The position numbers and the translations under genes are program-made. The notes below the pieces were generated by a model, which saw nothing but the letters and a program-made list of their open reading frames with translations, was not told the DNA's origin and did no database searches. 64,000 bases of DNA from contig NZ_CP041970.1 of assembly GCF_009884975.1 (NCBI RefSeq), positions 1,178,001 to 1,242,000 on the forward strand, given 5' to 3'. Source of the DNA: Acinetobacter dispersus (GTDB taxonomy: Bacteria > Pseudomonadota > Gammaproteobacteria > Pseudomonadales > Moraxellaceae). Position 1 is the first letter of the stretch. Each line of letters opens with the position of its first letter. This document shows positions 25,620 to 35,383 of the stretch, piece after piece.

Positions 25620-27368
25620 ATGAAAAGCTCACAAAAACATGTATTTACCAGTCATGATGATACCCAATTAGCCTATCAACATTGGCCAGCAGCTACAGAA
25701 AAAGAGACAAAAAAAGCAATTATCTTATTTCATCGTGGTCATGAACACTCTGGACGTATGGCACATTTGGTCAATGAGCTCAATCTACCAGAATTTGATT
25801 TCTTTGCATGGGATGCTCGCGGACATGGAGATTCACCAGGTTTACGTGGTGATGCGCCAAGTTTCTCTGCATGTGTGAAAGATATTCAATATTTTGTACA
25901 ACATATTGAATCTACATATAACATCGTATCAACCAATATCGCCGTCATTGGTCAAAGCGTTGGCGCAGTTTTAGCAGCCACATGGGTACATGATTATGCA
26001 CCAAAAATCAGAGCCTTATGCTTAGCTTCACCCGCGTTTGATATCAAACTCTATGTACCATTTGCAAAAGCAGGTTTAACTGTTTTAAGCAAACTCAAAG
26101 GTAATTTCTTTATTACCAGTTATGTAAAAGCCAATATGCTGACACATGATGCTGAACGTGCGAAAACTTATGATACAGATCCTCAAATTGCCAAAGCCAT
26201 TTCTGTACGAATGCTTTTGGGCTTATATGCAGCATCTGAACGTATCGTCAATGATGCACAAAATATCTTTGTTCCTACTCAAGTTTTAAGTTCTGGGTCG
26301 GACTTTGTGGTATTCCGAAAACCACAACAGCAGTTTTATGCAAAGCTTCCTCATCCACGAAAAGAGTTCCATGTACTAGATGGTTTTTATCACGATACTT
26401 TAGGTGAAAAAGACCGCCATATTGCAGTAGAGAAAATTCGTCGTTTTATCTTACAAAGCTTTGCTGAAGATTATCAGGCACCAGATGTACTCAATGCCGA
26501 TAAAATTGGTACAAGTTGTGCCACGGCTGAACAACTGAGTAGCCCACTTCCCGCTTCTTCAATCAAAAATCTATTCTGGAATCTAACCAAACGTAATTTA
26601 AAGCTCGGTAGTAAATTCTCGCATGGCTTAAAAATTGGTGAAGATACGGGTTATGACTCAGGCAGTACTTTAGATTTTGTTTATCGAAATCAAGGTGAAA
26701 GTAAAAATATTCTTGGCAATATTATCGATCAGCAATATTTAAATGCCATTGGTTGGCGTGGCATCCGCGTGCGTAAACAACATATTGAGCAGTTATTGGC
26801 AAAATATGCGAAAGCACTGACCAAGCAACGTAAAGAAGTTCGCATCCTTGATATTGCAGCGGGTCATGGCCGTTATATTCTAGATGCCGTGAATGAACTT
26901 GCAACACCACCTAAATCAGTGCTCTTAAGAGATTATAGTCAATTAAATGTTGATTCTGGTTCCGCATTGATTCAGCAAAGAAATCTTGAAAACATTGCTC
27001 AGTTTGAATTAGGTGATGCCTTTGATACAGCATCACTAGCCAAAGTTAAACCAAAACCCAATTTAGTCATTGTTTCTGGGCTTTATGAATTATTTAGCGA
27101 TAACGATTTATTAAGACAATCACTCTCTGGTATTCATCAAGCGATGCTACAAGGCGGCTTCCTGATTTACACGGGACAAATTTGGCATCCACAACAAGAG
27201 TTTATTGCACGTGCGCTCACCTCACATCGTCAAGGTGATGCTTGGGTCATGCGTTTACGCTCGCAAGCCGAAATGGATGCACTGGTTGAACAAGCAGGCT
27301 TTAAAAAAGTAGATCAATGTATTGATGAATTTGGAATTTTTACAGTTTCGGTTGCTCAAAAAATTTAA
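25620..27368 (+). CDS. Alpha/beta hydrolase - SAM methyltransferase fusion, YnbC-like
   Basis: 582-aa two-domain protein. Residues ~1-285 form a monoacylglycerol-lipase-like hydrolase (GHEHSGR, then WDARGHGDSPG, nucleophile GQSVGA at 111-116, His in DGFYHDTLGE). Residues ~330-580 form a class I methyltransferase (ILDIAAGHGRYI near residue 408). This fusion is characteristic of YnbC. It may edit lipids or head groups made by the neighbouring phosphatidyltransferase. AAGGA is just upstream, and the start is ten bases after the preceding stop. Confidence 0.9.
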   Translation: MKSSQKHVFTSHDDTQLAYQHWPAATEKETKKAIILFHRGHEHSGRMAHLVNELNLPEFDFFAWDARGHGDSPGLRGDAPSFSACVKDIQYFVQHIESTYNIVSTNIAVIGQSVGAVLAATWVHDYAPKIRALCLASPAFDIKLYVPFAKAGLTVLSKLKGNFFITSYVKANMLTHDAERAKTYDTDPQIAKAISVRMLLGLYAASERIVNDAQNIFVPTQVLSSGSDFVVFRKPQQQFYAKLPHPRKEFHVLDGFYHDTLGEKDRHIAVEKIRRFILQSFAEDYQAPDVLNADKIGTSCATAEQLSSPLPASSIKNLFWNLTKRNLKLGSKFSHGLKIGEDTGYDSGSTLDFVYRNQGESKNILGNIIDQQYLNAIGWRGIRVRKQHIEQLLAKYAKALTKQRKEVRILDIAAGHGRYILDAVNELATPPKSVLLRDYSQLNVDSGSALIQQRNLENIAQFELGDAFDTASLAKVKPKPNLVIVSGLYELFSDNDLLRQSLSGIHQAMLQGGFLIYTGQIWHPQQEFIARALTSHRQGDAWVMRLRSQAEMDALVEQAGFKKVDQCIDEFGIFTVSVAQKI

Positions 27369-27381
27369 ATAAAGACTTTGT

Positions 27382-28749
27382 ATGCAAAATAATATTCTAG
27401 ATCGTCAATCAGGTACTTGGAAATGGGGGCTACTCTGCCTAGTCCTTTTAGCACCCTTTTTCTTCTTAACCTATGGTTTTGCAAATCAATATGCATCCAG
27501 CCTCAGTAATGTTCCGAGTATTGTGTTTGCTTGGGAACATCATATCCCACTTTGGGCATGGACTATTGTGCCGTATTGGTCGATTGACCTTTTTTATGGT
27601 TTGTCTCTATTGTTATGTTGGAATAGATTTGAATTAAAACAACATTCGCTTAGGCTATTTACAGCCCAGATTATTTCAATCAGTTGTTTTTTAGTCTTTC
27701 CCTTAAAATTCAGTTTTGAACGTGCTGAATTACATGGTTTCTTTGGATTATGGTTTGATGTATTGATGGGTTTTGACAAACCCTTTAATCAAGCACCTTC
27801 ATTACACATTGTTTTATTAGTCATTCTTTGGGATTTTTACCGTCGGCATATCAAAGTAAACTACCGTTGGCTGGTACATCTATGGTCTTTTCTGATCGGA
27901 CTCTCTGTCTTAACCACCTGGCAACATCACTTTATTGATATTCCTTTGGGGCTGTTGGTTGGTGCATTCTGTTTATGGCTATTTCCACTCACGGTTAAAG
28001 CACCTTATCAAAAAAATGGCTTGCAGCAATTGACGAGCAAACATTTAAAATTAGGGTGTTTTTATTTAATTGGAGCCTTAGTTTGTATAACCCCTGCATT
28101 TTTATTTAAAGGTGTATGGCTTTGGATGTTATATCCAGCAATCAGTCTTTTCTTAGTGGCTTTAGCATACTTTTTAGTTAGACCTCATTTTTTCCAAAAG
28201 CAAGAAAATGGTCAAATGACTGTCGCTGCATGGTTATTGTTCTCACCTTATTTTCTAGTTGCATGGATAAATAGTCGTGTTTGGACCTATCGACATCCTG
28301 AAGACTCATTGATTTTGCAATTAAACGGCGTTGATCTGTATCTAGGCCGTATCCCAACAACCGAACATAGTAAGCAATATCATGGTGTATTTGATTGTTG
28401 CGCTGAATTGCCAGCAAACAACGTTCATCATTATGAAAAATACAGTACGCTTGATTTAATTCCGATCCAAAGCGCACAATTATTAGAAACAACAAAAAAG
28501 CTTGATCACTTTATTCAACCTTTAATACAGGCAAATGAACCACAACAAGTATTGATTTTTTGTGCGCTTGGCTATTCACGCAGTTGTAGTGTATTGATTG
28601 CATGGCTATTACAACACGGCTATGTGAATACCTCAGAGGAAGCTGTTGGCTTGATTCAAAAGTCACGACCTTGGATCGTTTTGAGTGAGACACATATTGC
28701 TGAAATTAAACATTTCCAACAGCTGCTCACTCAGGAGAAGCAGCTATGA
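27382..28749 (+). CDS. PAP2-like membrane protein with C-terminal dual-specificity phosphatase, YnbD-like
   Basis: 455 aa. The N-terminal ~290 residues hold multiple membrane segments with remnants of the PAP2 phosphatase motifs (QAPSLHIVL; HHFIDIPLG). The C-terminal ~150 residues are a soluble dual-specificity/tyrosine phosphatase with the Cys-x5-Arg loop in FCALGYSRSC and an upstream general-acid region. This two-phosphatase architecture is that of YnbD. It probably dephosphorylates a phospholipid such as a phosphatidyl-alcohol phosphate. The next gene overlaps its stop by four bases. Confidence 0.88.
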   Translation: MQNNILDRQSGTWKWGLLCLVLLAPFFFLTYGFANQYASSLSNVPSIVFAWEHHIPLWAWTIVPYWSIDLFYGLSLLLCWNRFELKQHSLRLFTAQIISISCFLVFPLKFSFERAELHGFFGLWFDVLMGFDKPFNQAPSLHIVLLVILWDFYRRHIKVNYRWLVHLWSFLIGLSVLTTWQHHFIDIPLGLLVGAFCLWLFPLTVKAPYQKNGLQQLTSKHLKLGCFYLIGALVCITPAFLFKGVWLWMLYPAISLFLVALAYFLVRPHFFQKQENGQMTVAAWLLFSPYFLVAWINSRVWTYRHPEDSLILQLNGVDLYLGRIPTTEHSKQYHGVFDCCAELPANNVHHYEKYSTLDLIPIQSAQLLETTKKLDHFIQPLIQANEPQQVLIFCALGYSRSCSVLIAWLLQHGYVNTSEEAVGLIQKSRPWIVLSETHIAEIKHFQQLLTQEKQL

Positions 28750-29168
28750 AAATGAATTTTGTCGTAGTGAACCAATTGCTAAAGCAAAGTCAGAGTATTT
28801 TAAAGTCAGGATATTTAGCCTTTGTTTTATCAATTGTAAGCTTATTTTTATTTTCAAGTATCCCGATCTTGATCCCTCTTTCACTGGTAACTGCTTTATT
28901 GGCGATTCACCATTATCTATTTATTCGGATTGAATTTGATCGTGGCCTGTTACAGCATATGGTCGACCAACCTGAGGACGTAGAAAGTCTTACTCAGCAA
29001 TTGGATCAATCGCTGTTAAATTTAAAGTTGATTCCATCTAGTAAAACGGGTCGTGATTGGTCGATACGCTTCCAAGGCTGTTTAAGACTCTTAAAAATAC
29101 AGATCGCCATTGTCTTAATACAGTATTCTGTATTTATTGTACTTTTTTATAAATTAGCGCATAGATGA
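28746..29168 (+). CDS. Small membrane protein of the lipid operon (140 aa)
   Basis: The ATG overlaps the preceding stop (ATGA), showing translational coupling. Two hydrophobic segments lie near residues 20-55 and a third at the C-terminus (IAIVLIQYSVFIVLFYKL), with a hydrophilic, acidic loop between (QHMVDQPEDVESLTQQLDQS). I recognise no family. Its place inside the operon suggests an accessory subunit of one of the membrane enzymes. Confidence 0.75.
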   Translation: MKMNFVVVNQLLKQSQSILKSGYLAFVLSIVSLFLFSSIPILIPLSLVTALLAIHHYLFIRIEFDRGLLQHMVDQPEDVESLTQQLDQSLLNLKLIPSSKTGRDWSIRFQGCLRLLKIQIAIVLIQYSVFIVLFYKLAHR

Positions 29169-29175
29169 AGGTTGA

Positions 29176-29826
29176 ATGAAAAAAAATATAATCACGCAAT
29201 CCGTTGCCCGTTTTATTGCATTCTTAACCCGTCGTGGTGCACGCTTGTTAACTGGCGCACGAAGTTTATGGGTCGGCTGTGAACCTGAACTTAAGCAACG
29301 GATCTATTATGCCAACCATAATAGCCATATTGATTTCATTTTATTATGGTCTTCTTTACCCACTCACATCCGTCGCAAAACACGACCAATTGCAGCATCA
29401 GATTATTGGCTTAAAGATGGACTTAGACGCTTTTTGATTCAAGATACTTTTTCAGGTGTTACCATTCAACGGAACCGTAGTGATCAACAAGATCCATTAC
29501 AGCCAGTAAAAGACGTCTTGGCAGAAGGCTATTCCATTATTTTCTTCCCTGAGGGAACACGTAATTTAAATGATGATGTCGAGATGCTGCAGTTTAAAAG
29601 CGGTCTTTATCATCTCAGTCAGCAATTCCCTGACGTTGAAGTTGTGCCAGTTTGGATTTCTAATTTAAAACGAGTCATGCCTAAGGGCGCATTTATCCCC
29701 TTGCCTCTACTCTCGACTGTCATCTTTGGTGAACCCTTAGCACTTGATCAACTCACGGGCAAAGATCAATTCTTGCAGCATGCTCAGCAGCAATTATTGA
29801 AATTAAAAGAGGCCGAGAACCAATGA
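29176..29826 (+). CDS. 1-acylglycerol-3-phosphate acyltransferase-like protein (PlsC family)
   Basis: 216-aa acyltransferase with the catalytic NHNSHIDFIL (H-x4-D) and the FPEGTRNLND block, plus a VPVWISNLKRVMPKG segment typical of the PlsC family. It would acylate lysophosphatidate to phosphatidate, the precursor used by the CdsA-like enzyme encoded next. The following start overlaps its stop by four bases. A second, housekeeping plsC is expected elsewhere, so this copy probably serves the dedicated pathway of the operon. Confidence 0.88.
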   Translation: MKKNIITQSVARFIAFLTRRGARLLTGARSLWVGCEPELKQRIYYANHNSHIDFILLWSSLPTHIRRKTRPIAASDYWLKDGLRRFLIQDTFSGVTIQRNRSDQQDPLQPVKDVLAEGYSIIFFPEGTRNLNDDVEMLQFKSGLYHLSQQFPDVEVVPVWISNLKRVMPKGAFIPLPLLSTVIFGEPLALDQLTGKDQFLQHAQQQLLKLKEAENQ

Positions 29827-30767
29827 GTTTAGACAACCTACAACAAACTTATCTATTGTTTGGCATCTTTGCAGTCATTTTGATTATTGCCTCAAGTATT
29901 GGCTTTATCCTCAAACAAAAGGCAGGTGCAGCCCCTTCTCCTGTTATTGATAACCTGAATGCGCGTATCAATGCGTGGTGGATCATGCTAATAGTCTTGG
30001 CAGCCGCCATTCTATTAGGAAAAACTGCTTTTATTGTCCTGTTTGGCCTTATTTCATTTTTTGCATTACGGGAATTTATTAGTTTATTGCCAACACGGCG
30101 TGGCGACTATCTGCCATTGCTGATTGCGTTCTACTTTGTTATTCCCTATCAATACTATTTGGTCTATACCAATTGGTATGGCTTATTTTCGATTTTCATT
30201 CCGCTGTATGTGTTCTTGCTCATCCCCATCGCCAGTTTAAAGCTGGAAGATACCACACACTTCTTGGAACGCAGTGCCAAAATCCAATGGGGTTTAATGG
30301 TCAGCGTATTCTGTATCTCGCATGTCCCAGCGCTGTTAAATCTGGATTTAACGCAATTTAAAGGGGAAAAAATTTGGTTGGCGATTTGGCTGATTATGGT
30401 GGTGCAAGCCTCAGATGTACTGCAATATGTTTGTGGCAAACTTTTTGGAAAACATAAAGTAGCCCCTACACTTTCCCCATCAAAAACCGTTGAAGGGTTA
30501 ATTGGTGGCATTGTTCTCGCAACCGCACTCGGTGTATTGATGTCATCACTCACCCCATTCAATTACTGGCAAGCGGCTCTGATCGGCTTAATTGTTTGTA
30601 TTTTTGGTTTCTTTGGTGGACTGGTAATGTCTGCGATCAAACGCGATCGTGGTGTGAAAGACTGGGGACAGCTTATTCAAGGTCATGGCGGTATGTTAGA
30701 TCGTATCGACTCGATCTGTTTCTCTGCGCCAATTTTTTTCCATATCCTTCGATATTGGTGGAGCTAA
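29823..30767 (+). CDS. Phosphatidate cytidylyltransferase-like protein (CdsA/YnbB)
   Basis: Integral membrane enzyme, 314 aa, making CDP-diacylglycerol from phosphatidate and CTP. The CdsA signature is recognisable in APTLSPSKTVEGLIGG and in the C-terminal KRDRGVKDWGQLIQGHGGML then DRIDS. About eight membrane segments. It closes the operon and supplies the CDP-lipid that the first gene's enzyme would consume. Its stop is three bases from the stop of the convergent AraC gene. Confidence 0.92.
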   Translation: MSLDNLQQTYLLFGIFAVILIIASSIGFILKQKAGAAPSPVIDNLNARINAWWIMLIVLAAAILLGKTAFIVLFGLISFFALREFISLLPTRRGDYLPLLIAFYFVIPYQYYLVYTNWYGLFSIFIPLYVFLLIPIASLKLEDTTHFLERSAKIQWGLMVSVFCISHVPALLNLDLTQFKGEKIWLAIWLIMVVQASDVLQYVCGKLFGKHKVAPTLSPSKTVEGLIGGIVLATALGVLMSSLTPFNYWQAALIGLIVCIFGFFGGLVMSAIKRDRGVKDWGQLIQGHGGMLDRIDSICFSAPIFFHILRYWWS

Positions 30768-30770
30768 TCT

Positions 30771-31796
30771 CTATGAAGAAAGTCGACCAATGCTGACTTC
30801 ACGGAAAAACTTAGGCGTTACATTGGTCCACTTTTTAAATGCCCGTGAAAAATGGGAAATATCGGCATAGCCCAACCGTTCTGCAATTTGCTCAATCGAA
30901 AGCTTGGACTGTTTTAATAATTGCTCCGCTTGGTTCCTGCGTACTTCGGCCACAAGACTTTGAAAAGACGTTTGTTGAGTGCTTAGCTGTCGCTGTAGGG
31001 TTCGTTCTGAGAGATGAAGTTTTTCAGCAACCTGTTTCAGCGATAAGAAGCCAACATCTTCATCATATAGCAAGGCTTTGACTTGTGAATCCAAGCGATT
31101 CTTTTGATCTCTTTTCAGTGCAAGCTTATCGGCATCTTGTTCACATTGTTGTTTGCTAAGGCGAGCCAATAAGGCATCAGCAGTCTTTAAAGGGTGTGAT
31201 AGCAATGCCTTATTGAAGCTTAAACAATCTTTTTCACACTCAAAACTGATATTTGAGTGATTGAATTTTTGAGTATTCTTATAAAAATCTGGTTTGTCTT
31301 GTTGAAACTTAAAGTGGATTCCAAGTTTATTTTGGGCTAAGTTTTCTAAAATTTGTGAAAAACCCAAGATCAAAAACATCATTCCATGTCGATTCAACTT
31401 AAATTTTTGTGAAGGTTGGTTGAAATACAAATAAGCCAAGTCACCTTCTATCTTTAATTTAGGTTTAAACACAGAACAATGTAAGCCGATAAATTGCTCT
31501 AGAATCTTGATTGCATCACCTAATGTGTCAGAAGCAGTTGCAGCAATGCCGACATGACCATAGCAAGAGACTCGCATTTCCTCTGCAAGATAAAGACTAA
31601 TCGCAGGTTCATGCGTCAGTAATGCTGCTTTATCCAATAAATGATTGAAAATATCGAAATCTACATACCAAAACGGCGCATTTAAAGTATGTGCAGAAAT
31701 CCCAGTTCCAGACAAAAGCTGTTCTGGCGATACATTCCATTTTTGTATGACATCTACTAATAGATTGACATAAGTACCGGGTAATTCTGGATTCAT
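30771..31796 (-). CDS. AraC-family transcriptional regulator
   Basis: 341-aa regulator with an N-terminal arabinose-binding-like domain of the OruR/ArgR type and a C-terminal pair of helix-turn-helix motifs (LKQVAEKLHLSERTLQRQLS and IEQIAERLGYADISHFSRAF). It is divergent from the flavodoxin-fold gene at 31926; two TTGGCG copies lie in between. It probably activates that gene in response to an unknown ligand. Confidence 0.92.
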   Translation of the reverse strand: MNPELPGTYVNLLVDVIQKWNVSPEQLLSGTGISAHTLNAPFWYVDFDIFNHLLDKAALLTHEPAISLYLAEEMRVSCYGHVGIAATASDTLGDAIKILEQFIGLHCSVFKPKLKIEGDLAYLYFNQPSQKFKLNRHGMMFLILGFSQILENLAQNKLGIHFKFQQDKPDFYKNTQKFNHSNISFECEKDCLSFNKALLSHPLKTADALLARLSKQQCEQDADKLALKRDQKNRLDSQVKALLYDEDVGFLSLKQVAEKLHLSERTLQRQLSTQQTSFQSLVAEVRRNQAEQLLKQSKLSIEQIAERLGYADISHFSRAFKKWTNVTPKFFREVSIGRLSS

Positions 31797-31821
31797 GCAG
31801 TCTCCATGAAACAGTAAAAAT

Positions 31822-31847
31822 TTGGCGTAAAATGGTAAATATTGGCG
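31822..31847. promoter_or_regulatory. Tandem TTGGCG repeats, candidate AraC-type operator
   Basis: Two TTGGCG hexamers at 31822-31827 and 31842-31847 lie 20 bp apart, about two helical turns, each followed by a G/T-A-rich stretch. They sit in the divergent region between the AraC gene and the quinone reductase gene, the usual place and layout for AraC half-sites. Confidence 0.5.
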
Positions 31848-31925
31848 GTTAATGAACTATGACATCTTTCTTGGTTTAAGCATAGTAGCTCTATCTAAAA
31901 ACTCAGCTTTTAAACTGGTGAAATC

Positions 31926-32624
31926 ATGCATATTTTGATCGTACATGCGCATCCTGAACAGCAATCATTTACCTCTGCACTTAAGAATACAGCACAGCAA
32001 ACCTTTGAACAGCAAGGTCATACGGTCGAGGTTTCCGATCTCTATGAAATGAACTTTAACCCTGTTACTTCTAAAGATGATTTTGGCAGCCTGAACCAAC
32101 CTGATTATTTTAATTATGCTTTGGAACAGCGTCATGCATTTAAACAACAGCAATTTTCAGTAGATATCCAAGCTGAAATTGAAAAAGTTCAACGTGCTGA
32201 TCTGGTTATTTTTAGCTTTCCTTTATATTGGACCTCTGTACCAGGTATCTTAAAAGGTTGGATTGACCGTGTGTTTGTGTCTGGTCTCTTTTACGGCGGT
32301 AAACGCTTTTATAACCATGGTGGCATGACAGGGAAAAAAGCCATGTTATGTTTAACACTTGGCGGTCGTGAACATATGTTTGGTGAAGGTTCTGTACATG
32401 GACCGATAGAGCATTATTTATCACCGTTGCAACGTGGCACACTTGCCTATGTTGGCTTTGAGGTACTGCCTCCATTTATTGCCTATCATGTGCCTTATAT
32501 CAGCCAACAAGATAGACAAAAGATTGTGAGTGATTTCGAGCACTATTTACAAAACATAGATGATTTACAAGCCTTGGAATTCCCGTTACTGGAAAATTTT
32601 GACGATAGAATGAATCCACTGTAA
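31926..32624 (+). CDS. NAD(P)H:quinone oxidoreductase, flavodoxin-like fold
   Basis: 232-aa FMN/FAD-dependent two-electron reductase of the NQO1/MdaB/KefF superfamily. Visible motifs: ILIVHAHPEQQSFTSAL at the N-terminus, FSFPLYWTSVPGILKGWIDR around the flavin site and the TLGG loop. Such enzymes reduce quinones to hydroquinones without semiquinone release. A purine-rich stretch precedes the ATG. Control by the divergent AraC gene is likely. Confidence 0.9.
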   Translation: MHILIVHAHPEQQSFTSALKNTAQQTFEQQGHTVEVSDLYEMNFNPVTSKDDFGSLNQPDYFNYALEQRHAFKQQQFSVDIQAEIEKVQRADLVIFSFPLYWTSVPGILKGWIDRVFVSGLFYGGKRFYNHGGMTGKKAMLCLTLGGREHMFGEGSVHGPIEHYLSPLQRGTLAYVGFEVLPPFIAYHVPYISQQDRQKIVSDFEHYLQNIDDLQALEFPLLENFDDRMNPL

Positions 32625-32630
32625 TAAAAC

Positions 32631-32668
32631 AACGATAAGGCTCTAGGCTAGGAACCTTATCGTTTTAT
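32631..32668. terminator. Bidirectional terminator between quinone reductase and TonB receptor genes
   Basis: AACGATAAGG (32631-32640) and CCTTATCGTT (32655-32664) form a 10-bp stem with T-runs on both sides, between convergent genes. Confidence 0.85.
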
Positions 32669-32671
32669 CTC

Positions 32672-35362
32672 TTAGAACTTCATTTCAATGCCTGCTTTGA
32701 TGGTACGTCCTGGAATCGGCATACCAATTACCGTACCAGGATCAAAGTTATAGCGATTTGTTAAATTATCGACATTAAATGACAGGGCGACATTTGGATT
32801 CCACTTATAACTTGCAAACAGATCAATTAAAGTTTCAGAAGAAATTTCAGTCACAGCTCGTCCACTTACACCTGTACCTGCCAACCAGCCTTTAGGGTTG
32901 GTCTTTTCCGAGTGGTACTTAGCACGAGCACCTACCACAAGTTTATTTTCAAATAGGTTTTTGCCTACCGTAATATTTAAAATCTTACGCGGTGGCAGAC
33001 GGGTAGAAATCAGACTCCAAGAATCACCCACTTCATTACATTCCGCTTTACTTGCAGGACAGACTTTAGGTGCTTGATATAAAGTTCCATTCAAACTGGT
33101 AAAGAAACTCGGATGATTATAGGAAAGATCAAACTCCAAGCCCTTCATTACAACTTGATTGTAATTGACGAATGTATAAGAGCTTGTATAGGGAAGGATA
33201 AAGTCAGGCGTAATTTGATTCGGAATTTCTTTTCTTTGTACGCCTTGTGTCAGAAAATCTTTCGTTTGATTGCGGAAATAATTCAGGTTAAATTTCAAAT
33301 GGTCATCGTGAGCAAACACGTTTTCACGCTCACCGATAAATCCTAATTCAATAAGACGTGAATTCTCAGGTTTAATCGGCAGGTCTGGATCATAACTAAA
33401 GGTTTGACCTGAAACAGTTGATTCAAACAGACTTGGGCTACGATGTGTATTGGAGAGTTTTCCATAAATATCGATACCGTCCCACAATTTATAGTTAAGT
33501 TGAGACATCCAATCGATATTGCCGCCAAAGTCACGTACCGCATAACCCTTGTTATTTAAATCTGAATGCGCCACAGGTGTCATTGGTCGATACTGATCGC
33601 CATAGTCTTTCACTTTGGCTTTATGCCATTTACTCCCTAAACTTAAACTAAAGTCATTAAAAAGATAGTCGCCATTGAAGAAAACTGAGGACTCTTTGCG
33701 TAATCCATCGCGTGCAATTTCATGATCAACCAGATGACGCGGCTTCATACGCTGTTCATCGTAGGTTAAACCATAATTCAATGTGACCTGATCAAATTTA
33801 CTGGTATTTTCAAGGTTTAAACCATTACGATAATCTTGGAAACTCCCCCAATATTGATCTCCGTAACTGGAATTTTTCATCCCAATCATGCCATTGTGCT
33901 GGCGATATTTAGCGTTGGTATGCCACACCCCTAATTCGAGATCTACCAAAGGGTTATGTTTCGGCTTATAAGTATAACTGGTACTGAAAGCATTAACGGC
34001 TGCTGAACCTAAAGACCACTGCGGCATGGTATAAGCACCTTCTATATATTTAGGCTCAACATACTCGTCATCGATATATCCATATGGTGGTGAGTTAGGG
34101 TCAATCACTTTAGATCGATTCCAATAAAAAGCCATGACTTCACCCGCTTTTTGGACATGACGACGTAAATTTACTTCGACACGATGTTCATCGGTGATAT
34201 TCATTCCAGCTTTGATGATGCCTGAATCACTTTGATAACTGGTATTCACCACCTCTTGGCCTGGACCAACATCGACAATATCCCGCTTTTCGTAATACTC
34301 AATACCATGTTTTCCAGCATAGTAATTACCAACTTCTCGCTTACTATACGCAGCGACTAAGTCAAACATATCGTTCCGATAAGCCAGTGCCAATGTGCCA
34401 GCACCATTTTGAAAATTGTTAGATGAAATTTTATTGTGCAGCAAATAAGACATTTGCTCCTTTTCATTATCTGAGGTTTGAGGCGTTCTGTTATTGTTAT
34501 AAAAACTTCCTTTGAGCATGACACCTGCATTTTGATTCGGCAATAAAATGTCATTGGCACTTAGGGTTCGCATTTTTACAATCCCTCCAATTCCACCTAC
34601 GCTAAACTTAGCCCGAGATGCACCTTTTTCAACCTCGATTTGGCTGATCAAATCCATATCGATATAAGTACGGTCACTCTCGCCCTGATAACCTCGGAAA
34701 GTATGACTGGATTGTAAACTACCATCAATAATCACGGGGACGCGCCCTTCACCCTGCATGCCACGAATTCCAATATCTATCGCACCTGCCTCATTACGTA
34801 AGCTGTTGACCTGTACCCCTGCAATATCGGAAAACACATCCCCATTACCCGTTCCTCTAAATCGGCTAATCTGTTCTCGATCAAGATGAGTGGTATTTAC
34901 CTTTTGCTTTTGTTGTTCGGCATTCACTTTTATTTCTGGCATGACCACAATAGCTTTAGCATCCTGCTCTAAGTGTGAATGCGTATTTGTATGAGAAGTC
35001 ATTTTTTCTGAATGACTGAGCATGGAACTGTTTTTAGGAACTAAAAGATAGGTTTGCCCCTGTTTGATGACTTGATAAGGTTGATCTGCCAAGAGATAGT
35101 CAAAACCACGTTGAACAGAGTACTTCCCTGCGATTCCTTTACTTTTTAACCCCTTTAAATGATTAGAATCATAGCTCAACACAATGCCAGACTGTGCCGC
35201 AAAGCTTGACAGCACGTAGCCCAATTGGTTCTCTGCAATTTGATAGGTCCTTTCCACAGCTGGCTTATCTAATATCTGAACAGATGAGGTTATTTCGGCA
35301 TAAGCTCCACTGATACAAAAACAGTGTATGAGTATTGCTAATGTTTGCTTTTTAAATTTCAT
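32672..35362 (-). CDS. TonB-dependent receptor with STN signalling domain, probable heme receptor
   Basis: Outer-membrane receptor, 896 aa from ATG 35362 (an in-frame GTG at 35374 has no better ribosome site). A signal peptide (LAILIHCFCISGAYAE) is followed by a secretin/TonB short N-terminal (STN) domain (~residues 40-110) of the kind that contacts FecR, then the plug (INVKRE-like DREQISRFRG region; IGIRGMQGEGRVPVIIDG) and a 22-strand barrel ending in KF. With sigma factor, FecR and heme oxygenase genes upstream it forms a cell-surface signalling system for heme uptake. Confidence 0.92.
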   Translation of the reverse strand: MKFKKQTLAILIHCFCISGAYAEITSSVQILDKPAVERTYQIAENQLGYVLSSFAAQSGIVLSYDSNHLKGLKSKGIAGKYSVQRGFDYLLADQPYQVIKQGQTYLLVPKNSSMLSHSEKMTSHTNTHSHLEQDAKAIVVMPEIKVNAEQQKQKVNTTHLDREQISRFRGTGNGDVFSDIAGVQVNSLRNEAGAIDIGIRGMQGEGRVPVIIDGSLQSSHTFRGYQGESDRTYIDMDLISQIEVEKGASRAKFSVGGIGGIVKMRTLSANDILLPNQNAGVMLKGSFYNNNRTPQTSDNEKEQMSYLLHNKISSNNFQNGAGTLALAYRNDMFDLVAAYSKREVGNYYAGKHGIEYYEKRDIVDVGPGQEVVNTSYQSDSGIIKAGMNITDEHRVEVNLRRHVQKAGEVMAFYWNRSKVIDPNSPPYGYIDDEYVEPKYIEGAYTMPQWSLGSAAVNAFSTSYTYKPKHNPLVDLELGVWHTNAKYRQHNGMIGMKNSSYGDQYWGSFQDYRNGLNLENTSKFDQVTLNYGLTYDEQRMKPRHLVDHEIARDGLRKESSVFFNGDYLFNDFSLSLGSKWHKAKVKDYGDQYRPMTPVAHSDLNNKGYAVRDFGGNIDWMSQLNYKLWDGIDIYGKLSNTHRSPSLFESTVSGQTFSYDPDLPIKPENSRLIELGFIGERENVFAHDDHLKFNLNYFRNQTKDFLTQGVQRKEIPNQITPDFILPYTSSYTFVNYNQVVMKGLEFDLSYNHPSFFTSLNGTLYQAPKVCPASKAECNEVGDSWSLISTRLPPRKILNITVGKNLFENKLVVGARAKYHSEKTNPKGWLAGTGVSGRAVTEISSETLIDLFASYKWNPNVALSFNVDNLTNRYNFDPGTVIGMPIPGRTIKAGIEMKF

Positions 35363-35383
35363 AGGAAGATCCACACTTGTTAA

